From CAZUXE01 sp964624585 (GTDB lineage: Bacteria; Hydrothermota; Tepidihabitantia; B3-TA06): a stretch of DNA of 64,000 nucleotides. Below, in pieces: positions 13,935-23,982 of the stretch. The notes under the pieces were generated by a model. The model had not been told where the DNA came from. It was given only the letters and a program-made list of their open reading frames with translations, and did no database searches. The position numbers were made by a program, and so were the translations under genes. How positions within the stretch are numbered: the first letter of the stretch is position 1; every line of letters starts with the position of its first letter. The stretch spans positions 1 to 64,000 of the forward strand of contig CAZUXE010000009.1 of the NCBI GenBank assembly GCA_964624585.1. The letters are read 5' to 3'.

Positions 13935-16900
13935 CTAAAGATTATAAGTTCGTTTAAGGCTATCGCGAAGTATACGTAAACTTGATTCCGAAGGATAAAG
14001 TTGAATGCTTTTTTCAATCACTTTCAAGGCGTTTTTGGGATCTTTGAGATAATCCATGTATAATCTAATTGTTACAAGGTTGCCTGGGTATTTCGTATCC
14101 CATGTTTTGAGTAAATTAAGTGCCTTTGATGTATCGTTGACTTCCCGTAAATAGAACATGAATATCTTAATGAAGTTTTCCGGATTATCTTCAGTGGCAT
14201 TAGAAGCTAGTTCATTGAATTGACGATACGCTTCTGCAGTATCACCAATTCTTAAAGAATTCACAGCTTGTTCGATTAAGAAATTAGCATCAAGCCAACC
14301 GTTTGCTTTTAAGGTATCAAAGTAGATTTGAGCGTCGTCAGCTACTCCTGCAAACTTAGCTAAAGTATATAGTCTGTTATAATAATATTTGCGTAAAGCG
14401 TCTTCTGCATCAAATGTAGCCACCGGTTTAACAAAATTATAGGTTTCCTTGGTGTCATAGCCGTATTTAATCATGTGTTCAGCTACGTTTAGCATGATTA
14501 TACCGTAATGACTGTAAAGGAGGTCAGTTTGCTCACTATGGCGTACCCTGCTATCCATTATTGACGTAAACTGGAATTCCTGTGTAAACATTTTGTATGA
14601 CTTTTCAATATCTACGGGAGGAATTGAATATACAGAAACTGGCATATCCTGGGGAGGTTTCCTGAAGCGGTAGGCAAGGCCTTCCTGAATAAGATAGCGA
14701 TGATAGTTTTGTATTTTACTTGGTAGAACCGTTGTAGAAAAGTATATGGGCATAGTGCCTTCTTTATAACGCTCAAGAACTTTAAGGCAGAAACTATCTA
14801 CAGGGATTAAATAATCAAGAGGTATTTTAGTAAAGTGTCCTGCAAATCCGCGTAGTCTTACCTCTACTTTTTCAGAGTCTGCATATACAATACCTGCGTT
14901 GGTTGCGAGCATATCCCTAATCATAATATCGGCTAGCATGTATCTATTATGGCCGTCTGATGAGATGGCTATGGGTGGTAGATTGTCAATTTCGCCAGAC
15001 TTGTAACTTACAGTTAAGTAGTTCACATCCAAAGGGTTATAGATAATTATTTCACCTCTGGAGTAATCAACTTCTCCAATAGTTTCACGTCCAATCTTTA
15101 ATTTACCTTCTTTATTATCCTGAACCTGTTTAGTAGCATAGGAGAATTCAAGTGTTCCTTTCTTAATGGAAGGGTGAGCGACTTTTCCAACCCATAATGT
15201 ATCCAGACCACCATTTTTAGCAGGAACTACTCCCTTGGAAAAGCGAAGCTTTTCATTGTTAGATTCATAAACGAAAGATATGGGCGCTCCCTTTCGTTTC
15301 AAGGTTTCAATATACCAAGGAGTGTTCAGAAGCGAAAGGTTGGCATTGATTACTCCATGTTTGTATGGTTTTTCCCCGTTTTCGTATCGAACGGAGGGAA
15401 CTTCTTGGACAAACCATAAAGGGAAGGTGTCGTTATCACCGTTTGTGAAAATAACTGAAGGGTCGGAACATGATGCAAGAAGGTTATAACCGTATTCTAA
15501 AGGGATCCAGTCATGCTGTCTGGTTACTATAGGCCAATTTATAAGAGCTATGGGAATTATTAGTAGTGCGATACCCCCTGAGAGAATTCCTCCTGCGGCC
15601 TTATAACTCTTGTTAAGCTTTCTTTTCAAAGTCCGCAAAATCTCGTACATCCCAAAACCGATGAATAGTCCATAGAATACGTAACTAAAGGTAAAGAAAT
15701 AGTCTCGTTCACGGACCTCCCGTGGTAAGCTGGTGTACCCATCCGGTACAGGGCCAGTGTGTCCGAATCTCATATTAAGGTAGATTACAAGGCCGGCGGA
15801 TGAAACAATGAAGGCTGTGAAAAGCAACCAGAAGAGTTTCCTGTCTCTTTTAGCTAAGGAGTAAAGTCCAATTACTCCCAGGAATATTGGAACAAACGCT
15901 AATAGAAGTCTTCCTGCGCGAGCTAAAAGGGGTAGGTTGGTGAAAGTATTGTTAATGCCCCATTGCCACAGGAAATATTTACCGTAGAGTGCAAACTGCC
16001 ATAGTAGGCCACTAAAAGCCGAAAGGCCTGTAGGTAAGCCGGTATCGGGATGTATAACCGTTTTGCGCGGCCACAATTGGCTGTCAATAGTAGGGGCTCC
16101 GTACTGTTCACGGTGTAGAACGGACATAAATCTTGCCCAGGTGGTTGGGTCCTGCATATTAATTGATGGGTGATGCTGCGCTCGCACTATAAGATAGAGT
16201 TGAACTGAGAGAGCGATTAGCAGAATAAGGAATCCAAGCCCGAAGAATTTCATATCTAACTTGTATTCCTTTGCCGCGTACAGGAAGCTAATGGCTATAA
16301 GTGCCAATCCAATAAACAAAGTCCAGTAGGGTAGGGTTGTTTTATTTAGGACATTAAATGTAAGGACAGCTAGAACTATCCATGATGCAAGGAAAAATAG
16401 GGCAGGAGTAAAGGATTTTTTCTTAGAATTACTTACTTGGGTTAAAAGATAGATTCCAAAGAATAAGAGAATAAATATTTGTACTGCCCCAAATCTGAAA
16501 AGTATAAATGAAAGACCAAGTATTCCCAACAAGAATGTAGGCAGTAAGCGGTGATTTATAAGCAATATGAATGGTATCAAGGCAAAAAGCATCATTACTG
16601 GAGTAAGGTGAATTCCCGCCGATAAAAAGATTATGTAGAGAACAGCAAGCATAAGTCGGTTGGAAAATTCATCCTTAGCAGGTTTATCCCTAAAATCGGC
16701 TTTGATATCGCTTAACTCTCCGCTATTTTCTAGCTTTTTAGTTCGAGTTCTTGAGCTTTGTTTTTCTTTCCAAAGAATTGCCAGATATACAATTATAAGT
16801 CCAATTAAAGAAGATGGGGCGTAAACTTCAGCTTCAAGGGAGTTTTCCCACACAGAATAGGCAAATATTGTAAATAAGGCGCCTATAATTCCTGCAGTTA

Positions 16901-17246
16901 CTGGTACCCAATTTTCCCTAACTTTGGAGGCAAAACTTTTGTATGAACGTGTAACACGGCTTATGATAAGCACTACAAAACCTGCGGAAAGGGCTGCCGA
17001 TATAACGCTAATGATATTGATTCTGAATGCGGGTTCTTTTAAGAATGGAATCAATGCAAATAATCGACCAATTAACACATACAAAGGTGTGCCAGGAGGG
17101 TGTGGTACACCTAAGTTGTAGGAACAGGAAATAAATTCCCCTACATCCCAAAAAGCTACCGTAGGTGAGACGGTTATAACATAAACTATAAAGGCTATTA
17201 TGAATACAAATCCTGCCCCAATCCAATCAATTCCGCGTTGTTTCAT
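13935..17246 (-). CDS. DUF2723 (GT117-like) membrane protein with C-terminal TPR region
   Basis: The 1103-residue protein begins with the DUF2723 signature: a membrane helix, then SPTVAFWDVGEFISCSYNLGVPHPPGTPLYVLIGRLF, where the Asp-Glu and the HPPG loop resemble PMT-type glycosyltransferases. About ten further transmembrane helices follow to residue 590. The middle part (about 590-900) is soluble and probably periplasmic. The C-terminal 150 residues hold TPR-like helices (AYRQFNELASNATEDNPENF). The family is common in Bacteroidetes and relatives and is linked to protein O-glycosylation. The upstream dacA ends immediately before this start. A donor sugar lipid or acceptor cannot be deduced. 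Confidence 0.85.
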   Translation of the reverse strand: MKQRGIDWIGAGFVFIIAFIVYVITVSPTVAFWDVGEFISCSYNLGVPHPPGTPLYVLIGRLFALIPFLKEPAFRINIISVISAALSAGFVVLIISRVTRSYKSFASKVRENWVPVTAGIIGALFTIFAYSVWENSLEAEVYAPSSLIGLIIVYLAILWKEKQSSRTRTKKLENSGELSDIKADFRDKPAKDEFSNRLMLAVLYIIFLSAGIHLTPVMMLFALIPFILLINHRLLPTFLLGILGLSFILFRFGAVQIFILLFFGIYLLTQVSNSKKKSFTPALFFLASWIVLAVLTFNVLNKTTLPYWTLFIGLALIAISFLYAAKEYKLDMKFFGLGFLILLIALSVQLYLIVRAQHHPSINMQDPTTWARFMSVLHREQYGAPTIDSQLWPRKTVIHPDTGLPTGLSAFSGLLWQFALYGKYFLWQWGINNTFTNLPLLARAGRLLLAFVPIFLGVIGLYSLAKRDRKLFWLLFTAFIVSSAGLVIYLNMRFGHTGPVPDGYTSLPREVRERDYFFTFSYVFYGLFIGFGMYEILRTLKRKLNKSYKAAGGILSGGIALLIIPIALINWPIVTRQHDWIPLEYGYNLLASCSDPSVIFTNGDNDTFPLWFVQEVPSVRYENGEKPYKHGVINANLSLLNTPWYIETLKRKGAPISFVYESNNEKLRFSKGVVPAKNGGLDTLWVGKVAHPSIKKGTLEFSYATKQVQDNKEGKLKIGRETIGEVDYSRGEIIIYNPLDVNYLTVSYKSGEIDNLPPIAISSDGHNRYMLADIMIRDMLATNAGIVYADSEKVEVRLRGFAGHFTKIPLDYLIPVDSFCLKVLERYKEGTMPIYFSTTVLPSKIQNYHRYLIQEGLAYRFRKPPQDMPVSVYSIPPVDIEKSYKMFTQEFQFTSIMDSRVRHSEQTDLLYSHYGIIMLNVAEHMIKYGYDTKETYNFVKPVATFDAEDALRKYYYNRLYTLAKFAGVADDAQIYFDTLKANGWLDANFLIEQAVNSLRIGDTAEAYRQFNELASNATEDNPENFIKIFMFYLREVNDTSKALNLLKTWDTKYPGNLVTIRLYMDYLKDPKNALKVIEKSIQLYPSESSLRILRDSLKRTYNL

Positions 17247-18005
17247 TTATTTTTCCTCCTTGGCATATACCTTTTCAAGGTAAGCGGTCAAATCTTTTAT
17301 TTCCAAATTCGTGTACAATTTTCCGTCCAAGCCCACACTTATTCCTCCGGTCTCTTCACTTACAACTATAGTTATAGCATCGGTAGCGGTACATATTCCC
17401 AGAGCTGCGCGATGCCTCATTCCGTAATAATCCTCTACCCATGGTTCATCACTTACAGGTAGAATGCAGGCAGCCGCCATCAACTTATCGCCTCGTATAA
17501 TGCAGGCTCCGTCATGTAGGGGAGAGGGCGGGGTGAATACCGATACTATAAGGGCAGCTGAAACCTTTGCGTCCAATTTTGTACCGGTTTGCACATACTC
17601 TCCCAAATCAATATCCCGTTCAAATACAATTAATGCTCCCATTTTTCGTTTGCGCATCTGTTCTACCGCTTTTATAATTTCTGAAATAGCCATGTGTTCT
17701 GCTGCCGGTACTAGGAATCTAAGCAGGCGGTAACGTCCCATTCTAGCAAGGGCGTTACGAATTTCAGGCTGGAAGAGAATTACAAAGGCAATAATCCATA
17801 CAGCTACAAGAGAATCCAGAATAAGCGATAAGGCGCTTAGGTTGAAAGTTTTAGCTAATAGGGATAGAATAAAAATGAAGATAAGTCCTATTAGAATCTG
17901 AAGCGCTCGGGTACCTTTTATAAAACGTAGGAAGAGATAAATGATTACACCAACAACACCGATATCAATAAAATCTATAAGAGTAGGTTTCAGTATATCA
18001 ATCAT
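17247..18005 (-). CDS. dacA: diadenylate cyclase (c-di-AMP synthase)
   Basis: The enzyme makes cyclic di-AMP from two ATP and is membrane-bound. From the ATG at 18003-18005 the protein has 252 residues: three transmembrane helices in the first 85, then the DAC domain. Visible motifs are GALIVFERDIDL, the DGA motif in SPLHDGACIIRGD and the RHRAA motif in GMRHRAALGI. The start at 18005 has AAAGGA upstream and overlaps folP by 8 nt; the longer frame to 18077 lies inside folP and adds no conserved sequence. folP-dacA neighbourhood is common in several phyla. Confidence 0.93.
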   Translation of the reverse strand: MIDILKPTLIDFIDIGVVGVIIYLFLRFIKGTRALQILIGLIFIFILSLLAKTFNLSALSLILDSLVAVWIIAFVILFQPEIRNALARMGRYRLLRFLVPAAEHMAISEIIKAVEQMRKRKMGALIVFERDIDLGEYVQTGTKLDAKVSAALIVSVFTPPSPLHDGACIIRGDKLMAAACILPVSDEPWVEDYYGMRHRAALGICTATDAITIVVSEETGGISVGLDGKLYTNLEIKDLTAYLEKVYAKEEK

Positions 18006-19209
18006 GCTTAATCCTTTGGAAGGGTTCTTTTGAATAAATAGCGGCTGCAGCGTCAAGCGCTTTTCGGGTTTCTGCAATGTCGTGGACCCTTAGGATATTA
18101 GCACCGTTGGTGTAGGCTATAAGGGCAGCCGCAAGGGAGGCTTCTATACGATTTTCTATTGTAAGCCCTAATAATTTCCCTAAAAAGGATTTTCTTGAAG
18201 CTCCGACTAATATAGGTCGGTGAAAAGAGCGCAATTCAGCAAGTCGGCGTATTGCTGCGGTGTTGTCTTCTACCCTTTTCCCAAAGCCAATACCCGGGTC
18301 TATTATGATAGAAGATACGCCGGAATTCTTAATCTGACTCAATTTTTCTGCAAAAAAGGAATACAATTCGGCAGAAAAGTCCTCATAATGTGGATTTTCT
18401 TGCATATCAGCCGGACTGCCTTTAATGTGCATTAGAATATAGGCTGCACGGTAGTTGCTCACTAAGCTTAAAAGCTCAGTTGAGGCTTTAGCGGATATAT
18501 CATTTACTATAGAAGCGTTATGCTCAAGTGCAAGGGCGGCTACCTCAGGATGAGTAGTATCCACAGACCAAATTTGTGTCTTGTTGGCAAGATGGGTAAA
18601 TATAGGTTTAAGCCGACGGATCTGTTCCTCTGCTGGCACCGGTTGAGCGCCCGGGCGAGTAGATTCTGCCCCAACATCAACAATATCAGCGCCTTGGCTT
18701 AAGATTTCGTTAACCCTTTTACAGGCTGTTTCAGGATTAAAATATTTTCCGCCGTCAGAGAAGGAATCGGGAGTAACATTAAGGATACCCATTACTAATG
18801 GTTTGTTGAACTTAAGGACGCCTGCCGGTAAATTCATATCCGGTAATGGAGTTTCAAATTCAGAAAGAAATTCTGTAATCATTTTCTTCAACTGGGCTAG
18901 ACCAAAAGGTTGAGTGTCAAGGGCCTCCATAATTCTACGCAGTTGACGTTTGGTACCTATAAAAATGGCATCAGAACGTTCCACCTTGCCCGTAATAACC
19001 TCACGGTGAACGGCCAAATCGGCGCCAAAGCTGAGAGCCGTTTGCTTTAATATGTTAGCCGCCGGTGTAGACAGATTAGTGATTTTTAGCAAAAACCCAT
19101 CGCTTTTCTCTATAAAAATATTAATGCAGTAATCGTCTACACCAATACGTAAAATTTCTTCACGAAACTCTTCAATCGACCCAGGTACAAGCGCTCTTAA
19201 AGCTAGCAC
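17998..19209 (-). CDS. folP: dihydropteroate synthase with N-terminal extension
   Basis: FolP joins 4-aminobenzoate to dihydropterin pyrophosphate. The catalytic TIM barrel begins near residue 135: PLVMGILNVTPDSFSDGG, then VDVGAESTRPGAQPV, VNDIS, IIDPGIGFGKRVEDN, GASRKSFLG and the C-terminal RVHDI. The protein has 403 residues, against about 270-280 for the common form. The extra N-terminal 130 residues (RALVPGSIEEFREEILRIGV...) contain an alpha/beta region that also occurs in long FolP of some other lineages; its role is unknown. folE lies just upstream, so two folate steps are encoded together. Confidence 0.93.
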   Translation of the reverse strand: MLALRALVPGSIEEFREEILRIGVDDYCINIFIEKSDGFLLKITNLSTPAANILKQTALSFGADLAVHREVITGKVERSDAIFIGTKRQLRRIMEALDTQPFGLAQLKKMITEFLSEFETPLPDMNLPAGVLKFNKPLVMGILNVTPDSFSDGGKYFNPETACKRVNEILSQGADIVDVGAESTRPGAQPVPAEEQIRRLKPIFTHLANKTQIWSVDTTHPEVAALALEHNASIVNDISAKASTELLSLVSNYRAAYILMHIKGSPADMQENPHYEDFSAELYSFFAEKLSQIKNSGVSSIIIDPGIGFGKRVEDNTAAIRRLAELRSFHRPILVGASRKSFLGKLLGLTIENRIEASLAAALIAYTNGANILRVHDIAETRKALDAAAAIYSKEPFQRIKHD

Positions 19210-19267
19210 GAATGTTGCTCCTTCTTCCTAGCGAGGAGTTCACACGGAATTAATAGTCCCGAAGCTA

Positions 19268-19831
19268 TCACAGACGCAGTCCCTTCATAAGCGAAAGAGC
19301 CTCAGAGCGTGTTTTTGCCGAACGGAAGGCGCCGCGCATTGCAGAGGTTAAAGTAAGAGTGCCGGGTTTTTTGACCCCACGCATAGTAACACATAGGTGT
19401 TCTGCTTCAATAACGGCCATAACCCCAAGTGGGTGAAGCTGACTTTGGAAAATATCGGCTATTTCTGTGGTTAAGCGTTCCTGTATCTGGAGACGCTTGG
19501 TAAGGATATCCACAAAGCGGACTATATCGCCAAAACCGGTTATGCGATTTTCACGAGGAATATAGGCAAGATGAACCTTTCCGAAAAAAGGAAGCAGATG
19601 ATGTTCGCAGATAGAATAGAAAGGTATATCTTTTACCAGAATCATTTCATCTTGATTTGGTGCGGTGTAGGCTTTGAGAACCTTTCGTGGATCTTTACCC
19701 ATACCTGAGAGTATCTCAGGTAACATACGAGATACAGCGTCCGGTGTATCCCGTACTCCCTGTCTGGCGCTATCTTCTCCTATTGCTTCCAGCAATTCTT
19801 GGATAGCAGCCTTAATTCTTTTTTCGTCCAC
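19268..19831 (-). CDS. folE: GTP cyclohydrolase I
   Basis: FolE converts GTP to dihydroneopterin triphosphate, the first step of folate synthesis. The 187 residues match the bacterial size. Zinc ligands appear in SICEHHLLPFFGKVHLAYIP (Cys and His) and in HLCVTMRGVKKPG (Cys). The segment GFGDIVRFVDILTKRLQIQERLT is the conserved active-site helix. The start lies inside the 3' end of ftsH (20-nt overlap), so the two genes are likely translationally coupled. Confidence 0.95.
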   Translation of the reverse strand: MDEKRIKAAIQELLEAIGEDSARQGVRDTPDAVSRMLPEILSGMGKDPRKVLKAYTAPNQDEMILVKDIPFYSICEHHLLPFFGKVHLAYIPRENRITGFGDIVRFVDILTKRLQIQERLTTEIADIFQSQLHPLGVMAVIEAEHLCVTMRGVKKPGTLTLTSAMRGAFRSAKTRSEALSLMKGLRL

Positions 19832-21758
19832 CTTTAACCATTTTCTTTTCAGTTGTCTTTTTTACAGATTTAGTGGCAATTTTGGTTGTTTTAGATGCTT
19901 TAGGAAGTCCCAATATCTCATCAATCTGCTCAGAATCCAGGGTTTCGTGCTTTATTAATTCCTCGGCCAAGCTTTTAAGTTTCTTTATATTCTTACTGAC
20001 AATTTTTATTGCGCGTTCATGCTGTTCTTCAATTATAGCCCTTATTTCATCGTCAATTGTCTGAGCCGTTTTTTCAGAATAGGTGCGGTGCATACCCATT
20101 TCCCTGCCAAGGAATATTTCAGCTTCCGCTTTTCCAAAGGTAAGAGGACCTAGTTTTTTGCTCATTCCCCATTCGCAAACCATCTTGCGGGCAAGTATGG
20201 TGGCTTTCTCCAAGTCGTTTGCAGCGCCTGTTGAAAGGTCGCCAAAAACCTGCTCTTCTGCAGAGCGTCCTCCAAGCATATAGGCTATTTGATTTTCACA
20301 AAAACCCTTTGAATAAATTTTACGTTCATCTATAGGTAAAGACTGTGTTACCCCAAGCGCCATTCCGCGTGGTATTATGGTTACCTTATGGATAGGATCC
20401 ATTCCGGGAATCATTCGCGAAACCAAGGTGTGTCCTGCCTCGTGGTATGCTGTGCGACGTTTTTCTTCAGGGGATAGAAGTAGGCTTCGGCGCTCTGCGC
20501 CCATGAGAACTTTGTCTTTGGCGTCTTCAAAATCCTGAGCCATAACTTTGTCGCGACCTTTGCGTGCTGCAAGAAGAGCCGCTTCGTTGACCATATTCTC
20601 CAAATCGGCTCCTGTGAATCCTGGTGTGCCACGGGCTAGGACGGATAAGTCAACATCGTCATCAATAGGTATTCTACGCACTTTTATTTTAAGGATACCT
20701 TCGCGCCCACGGACATCGGGCTGGTCTAGAACTACCTTACGGTCGAATCTGCCCGGACGCAAGAGTGCAGGGTCAAGAATGTCAGGTCGGTTGGTTGCAG
20801 CCATTATAATAATGCCATCAGAGGTCTGAAAACCGTCCATTTCAACTAGCAGTTGATTTAAGGTTTGTTCCCGTTCATCATGTCCGCCGCCAAGGCCTGC
20901 GCCTCGTTGACGGCCTACTGCATCAATTTCATCTATAAATATAATACAGGGAGCGTGTCTTTTTCCCTGTTCAAATAAATCCCTTACTCGTGATGCGCCA
21001 ACGCCAACAAAAAGTTCAACAAAATCAGAACCTGAGATTGAAAGGAAGGGAACGCTGGCTTCACCGGCAACCGCGCGTCCTAAAAGGGTTTTACCTGTAC
21101 CGGGAGGGCCAACCAAAAGTACCCCTTTAGGAATACGACCTCCAAGGCGGCTGAATTTACGTGGTGAACGCAGGAATTCTATAATTTCCTGTAACTCTTC
21201 CTTTGCTTCATCAATGCCAGCAACGTCATCAAATGTAACATTTGGTCTTGTTTCAGCCGTTATTCTAACCTTACTTTTACCAAATTGGAATGCACGTGAT
21301 GCCCCTGACTGGGATTGTCGCATTATCATAAACCAGAATCCAAATATCAAAAGCCAAGGGACTATCGATAATATAAGACTGAGCCATTTACTTTTGCTCT
21401 GTGCCTTAACTATAACTCCAGATTTACGTAAGTCCTCTATCAATTGCGGGTTATCGAAAGGAATAGTGGTTTTGAAGACATTTGTAGTTACGCTTCTGCC
21501 AGCTATATTGATTACTTCCAATTTTCTGGGTTCGTTTGGTGCGTCTTTTCTTGCTCCGAAACTACAGGTTAATTGACGTTCGGTTACGGTAACTTCAGCC
21601 AATTCGCTTCGTAACTTATAGAAATTGGAGTACGATATTTCAGGAATGCGCTCGCGGGTTAAAAAATAGGCAAGGAAAATAGCAGCAATTGCAACTATAA
21701 AAATAACAATATTGCGCGTTCTACTTGACTCCGCCTGCTGGGGCGGTTTATTTACCAT
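19812..21758 (-). CDS. ftsH: ATP-dependent zinc metalloprotease FtsH
   Basis: FtsH is a hexameric membrane protease for quality control; in Gram-negative bacteria it also controls LpxC. The 648-residue protein has a transmembrane helix at about 14-31, a periplasmic domain to about 120, a second helix at 122-143, then the AAA module with Walker A GPPGTGKTLLGRA, Walker B IIFIDEIDAVGRQRG, and the second region of homology (ATNRPDILDPALLRPGRFDR). The zinc site is HEAGH near residue 436. The C-terminal tail is Lys-rich. The ATG has GAGAGG upstream. tilS precedes it by 53 bp. Confidence 0.97.
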   Translation of the reverse strand: MVNKPPQQAESSRTRNIVIFIVAIAAIFLAYFLTRERIPEISYSNFYKLRSELAEVTVTERQLTCSFGARKDAPNEPRKLEVINIAGRSVTTNVFKTTIPFDNPQLIEDLRKSGVIVKAQSKSKWLSLILSIVPWLLIFGFWFMIMRQSQSGASRAFQFGKSKVRITAETRPNVTFDDVAGIDEAKEELQEIIEFLRSPRKFSRLGGRIPKGVLLVGPPGTGKTLLGRAVAGEASVPFLSISGSDFVELFVGVGASRVRDLFEQGKRHAPCIIFIDEIDAVGRQRGAGLGGGHDEREQTLNQLLVEMDGFQTSDGIIIMAATNRPDILDPALLRPGRFDRKVVLDQPDVRGREGILKIKVRRIPIDDDVDLSVLARGTPGFTGADLENMVNEAALLAARKGRDKVMAQDFEDAKDKVLMGAERRSLLLSPEEKRRTAYHEAGHTLVSRMIPGMDPIHKVTIIPRGMALGVTQSLPIDERKIYSKGFCENQIAYMLGGRSAEEQVFGDLSTGAANDLEKATILARKMVCEWGMSKKLGPLTFGKAEAEIFLGREMGMHRTYSEKTAQTIDDEIRAIIEEQHERAIKIVSKNIKKLKSLAEELIKHETLDSEQIDEILGLPKASKTTKIATKSVKKTTEKKMVKGGRKKN

Positions 21759-21811
21759 TTTTACCTCTCAAATTTTGTATATCCTCAAGAGTAGTAGAGA
21801 TAGAATTTGCA

Positions 21812-23191
21812 TTAAAGCACGTACTCCTGAGATGTTTTAGCTTCATCAAAATTCCTAAATAATGTCAAAACAACAATCTTGCGCGTTTCATCGCTTATAG
21901 GAGCAAACGCTGAACGCATAAGTCCCACTACCCATATTACCTCATCTCCGGCACAAACCAAGGGCCACTTCCTACGCATATGACGTGGTATCTTGGCGTT
22001 AGTGAACACCTTTTTTATTTTGCGGCTGCGCTTGTGACCATAGGGAATAATAACATCACCCTCTTTCCATGGCCTTATGCTGAAGGGAGGCCTTAGAATA
22101 TCGGCATCAAAGAACACCCTATCGCATTCGTTGAACAAAACCCGTTCATTGACGTAAGTAACTTTTATACGCCATCCTAACTCAGTTATATTCACTTTTT
22201 GAACGAGCCTTCGAGGCTTCCAGAGCGTATCTTCTTCCAAAGGAAGTAGGGTAAGCTTATTGTAGCTTATAAGCAAACGCTTATCCCTAAATCGCGAAAT
22301 TTCCCGCGTACCGGAAGCCTTTCTTAAAGGTATAAGTTCAAGTAAATCGTGCGCCCCTAACCACGGGGCAAATTTTCGCAAAACGCGCAGCTGCGTAGCT
22401 AGATTATATGTTGAAAGCTTATTGGTGTCAAGCTCTATGTGGGGGGAGGTAGAGTCCGAAAGCTTTGAAAAGATAGTCTCAACCTCTTTATCCAGATTTT
22501 GTTTAAGCGCGTCGCCAAGGGTTAAAAGGCGGGAAAAGGCTTCATCTACCGATGGATTCAATTCATAAAGAAGTGGCATAATTTTATGCCTTATACGATT
22601 TCTATCAAATGAAAGCGATTCGTTGCTTGAGTCTTCCCTGTAATCCAGATTGTTGCGTTGTATATAAGAAATAATTTCATTTCTACTGCAACGAATAAAA
22701 GGTCTTATATAAAAATCTCGTTTTGGAGGAATTCCCCATAAATAAGGTTCGGCTCGCCCTCTTATAAGATTAAGAAGTAACCATTCAGCGTTATCAGATG
22801 CGGTATGTCCCAAAGCTACATAATCATAACTTTCCGACTTTACAATACGCTCCAAACCTTGGTAACGTAAGGCTCTTCCTGCCATTTCCAAAGAAAGACG
22901 ATGCTTTTTTGCATAGGTTTTCACATCCTGTTTGTCAAAATAGCAAGTAATGTCCCACTTTTTGCAAAGAGAGGTAACAAATGCCTGATCACTATCTGCT
23001 TCTTTGCCTCTTAGAGAATGGTTCAAATGGTAGACCCCTAATTCTGTGATATCCAGTTGCGAACGGTGGGTATAGAAAAAATGCAGCAAGGCGACAGAAT
23101 CAGCACCTCCAGAACAGCTGATAAGTACCCTAGCACCTTTGAATTGACATTCCCTTCTTAGGGTCTCAAGTGCCTTTCTAACTATAGGCAT
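21812..23191 (-). CDS. tilS: tRNA(Ile)-lysidine synthase
   Basis: TilS modifies C34 of the tRNA-Ile CAU anticodon to lysidine so it reads AUA. The 459-residue protein has the PP-loop ATP motif SCSGGADSVALLH near residues 25-37, the YHLNHSLRGKEADSDQAFV segment, and LGHTASDNAEWLLLNLIRG (usually HTADDQ.E; here Ser-Asp-Asn). The C-terminal TilS domain follows from about 370 (FSIRPWKEGDVIIPYG...IKKVFTNAKIPRHMRRKWPLV). It lies between uppP and ftsH, a frequent neighbour of tilS. Confidence 0.93.
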   Translation of the reverse strand: MPIVRKALETLRRECQFKGARVLISCSGGADSVALLHFFYTHRSQLDITELGVYHLNHSLRGKEADSDQAFVTSLCKKWDITCYFDKQDVKTYAKKHRLSLEMAGRALRYQGLERIVKSESYDYVALGHTASDNAEWLLLNLIRGRAEPYLWGIPPKRDFYIRPFIRCSRNEIISYIQRNNLDYREDSSNESLSFDRNRIRHKIMPLLYELNPSVDEAFSRLLTLGDALKQNLDKEVETIFSKLSDSTSPHIELDTNKLSTYNLATQLRVLRKFAPWLGAHDLLELIPLRKASGTREISRFRDKRLLISYNKLTLLPLEEDTLWKPRRLVQKVNITELGWRIKVTYVNERVLFNECDRVFFDADILRPPFSIRPWKEGDVIIPYGHKRSRKIKKVFTNAKIPRHMRRKWPLVCAGDEVIWVVGLMRSAFAPISDETRKIVVLTLFRNFDEAKTSQEYVL

Positions 23192-23199
23192 AAGCGATA

Positions 23200-23982
23200 T
23201 TACTTAAAGACGAGAAGTAAAATAAGGCTCAAGGCTCCCATTGCGAAGCAGTAAAACGAAAATAGCCAGAATTTTTTATTAACAACCAGTTTTTTCAATG
23301 CCCACAAGGCAAATAATCCTACCACGAAGCTTGCAATAACTCCTACTATCAAGGCAGGCGGATTCCCAAGCGATACAATATCTTTTAATTCCAAAAGGTT
23401 TGCCGCCGCAACCGCTGGAATGGAAAGCAGAAAACTGAATTCAAAAGCGTCCTCTTCAAGTAGTCCTAGAAGCAAGGCGGTAGCAATGGTGAAACCGGAA
23501 CGTGAAAATCCAGGTACGATAGCTACAGCTTGAGCAATTCCAATTATCAGGGCATCAGAAAGGCCAATTCCATGCTGTTTATCCCGCTTCCATCTTGTTA
23601 TAAGGAGAATAATACCTGTACCTATGAGAAAGAAGGGAATGTAGAGAGGCTCTGAAAACATCTCCTTGATAGGTTCGCGTGCCAGAAGTCCAACCATAGC
23701 TGCGGGAATGCTTGCCAGAACTATAAAAAGTATTAGTCTCCAGTTATTCCTGCGTGTTTCCGCTTTTTTACTGAAGGCGCCGGAGGCTATATTCCAAATC
23801 TTAGGGGCAAAGAAAACCAATAAGGCTGCGAGGGTTCCCAAATGTAGTATCACGACTCCGGCAAGGGCGTTTTCGGTAATTCCTAAAAACTTTTGTCCTA
23901 AAACCAAATGTCCTGAGGACGATACAGGTAGAAATTCGCTTAAACCTTGCAGGACTCCTAAAATAAGCATTTTTAATGTCAT
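23200..23982 (-). CDS. uppP: undecaprenyl-diphosphatase
   Basis: UppP (BacA) recycles undecaprenyl pyrophosphate for cell wall and surface polysaccharide synthesis. The 260-residue membrane protein has about eight helices. The two conserved blocks are LQGLSEFLPVSSSGHLVL near residue 13-30 and VPGFSRSGFTIATALLLG near residue 155-172. Its ATG overlaps the stop of the Wzi-like gene (TAATG). Its placement next to outer-membrane proteins fits envelope biogenesis. Confidence 0.95.
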   Translation of the reverse strand: MTLKMLILGVLQGLSEFLPVSSSGHLVLGQKFLGITENALAGVVILHLGTLAALLVFFAPKIWNIASGAFSKKAETRRNNWRLILFIVLASIPAAMVGLLAREPIKEMFSEPLYIPFFLIGTGIILLITRWKRDKQHGIGLSDALIIGIAQAVAIVPGFSRSGFTIATALLLGLLEEDAFEFSFLLSIPAVAAANLLELKDIVSLGNPPALIVGVIASFVVGLFALWALKKLVVNKKFWLFSFYCFAMGALSLILLLVFK

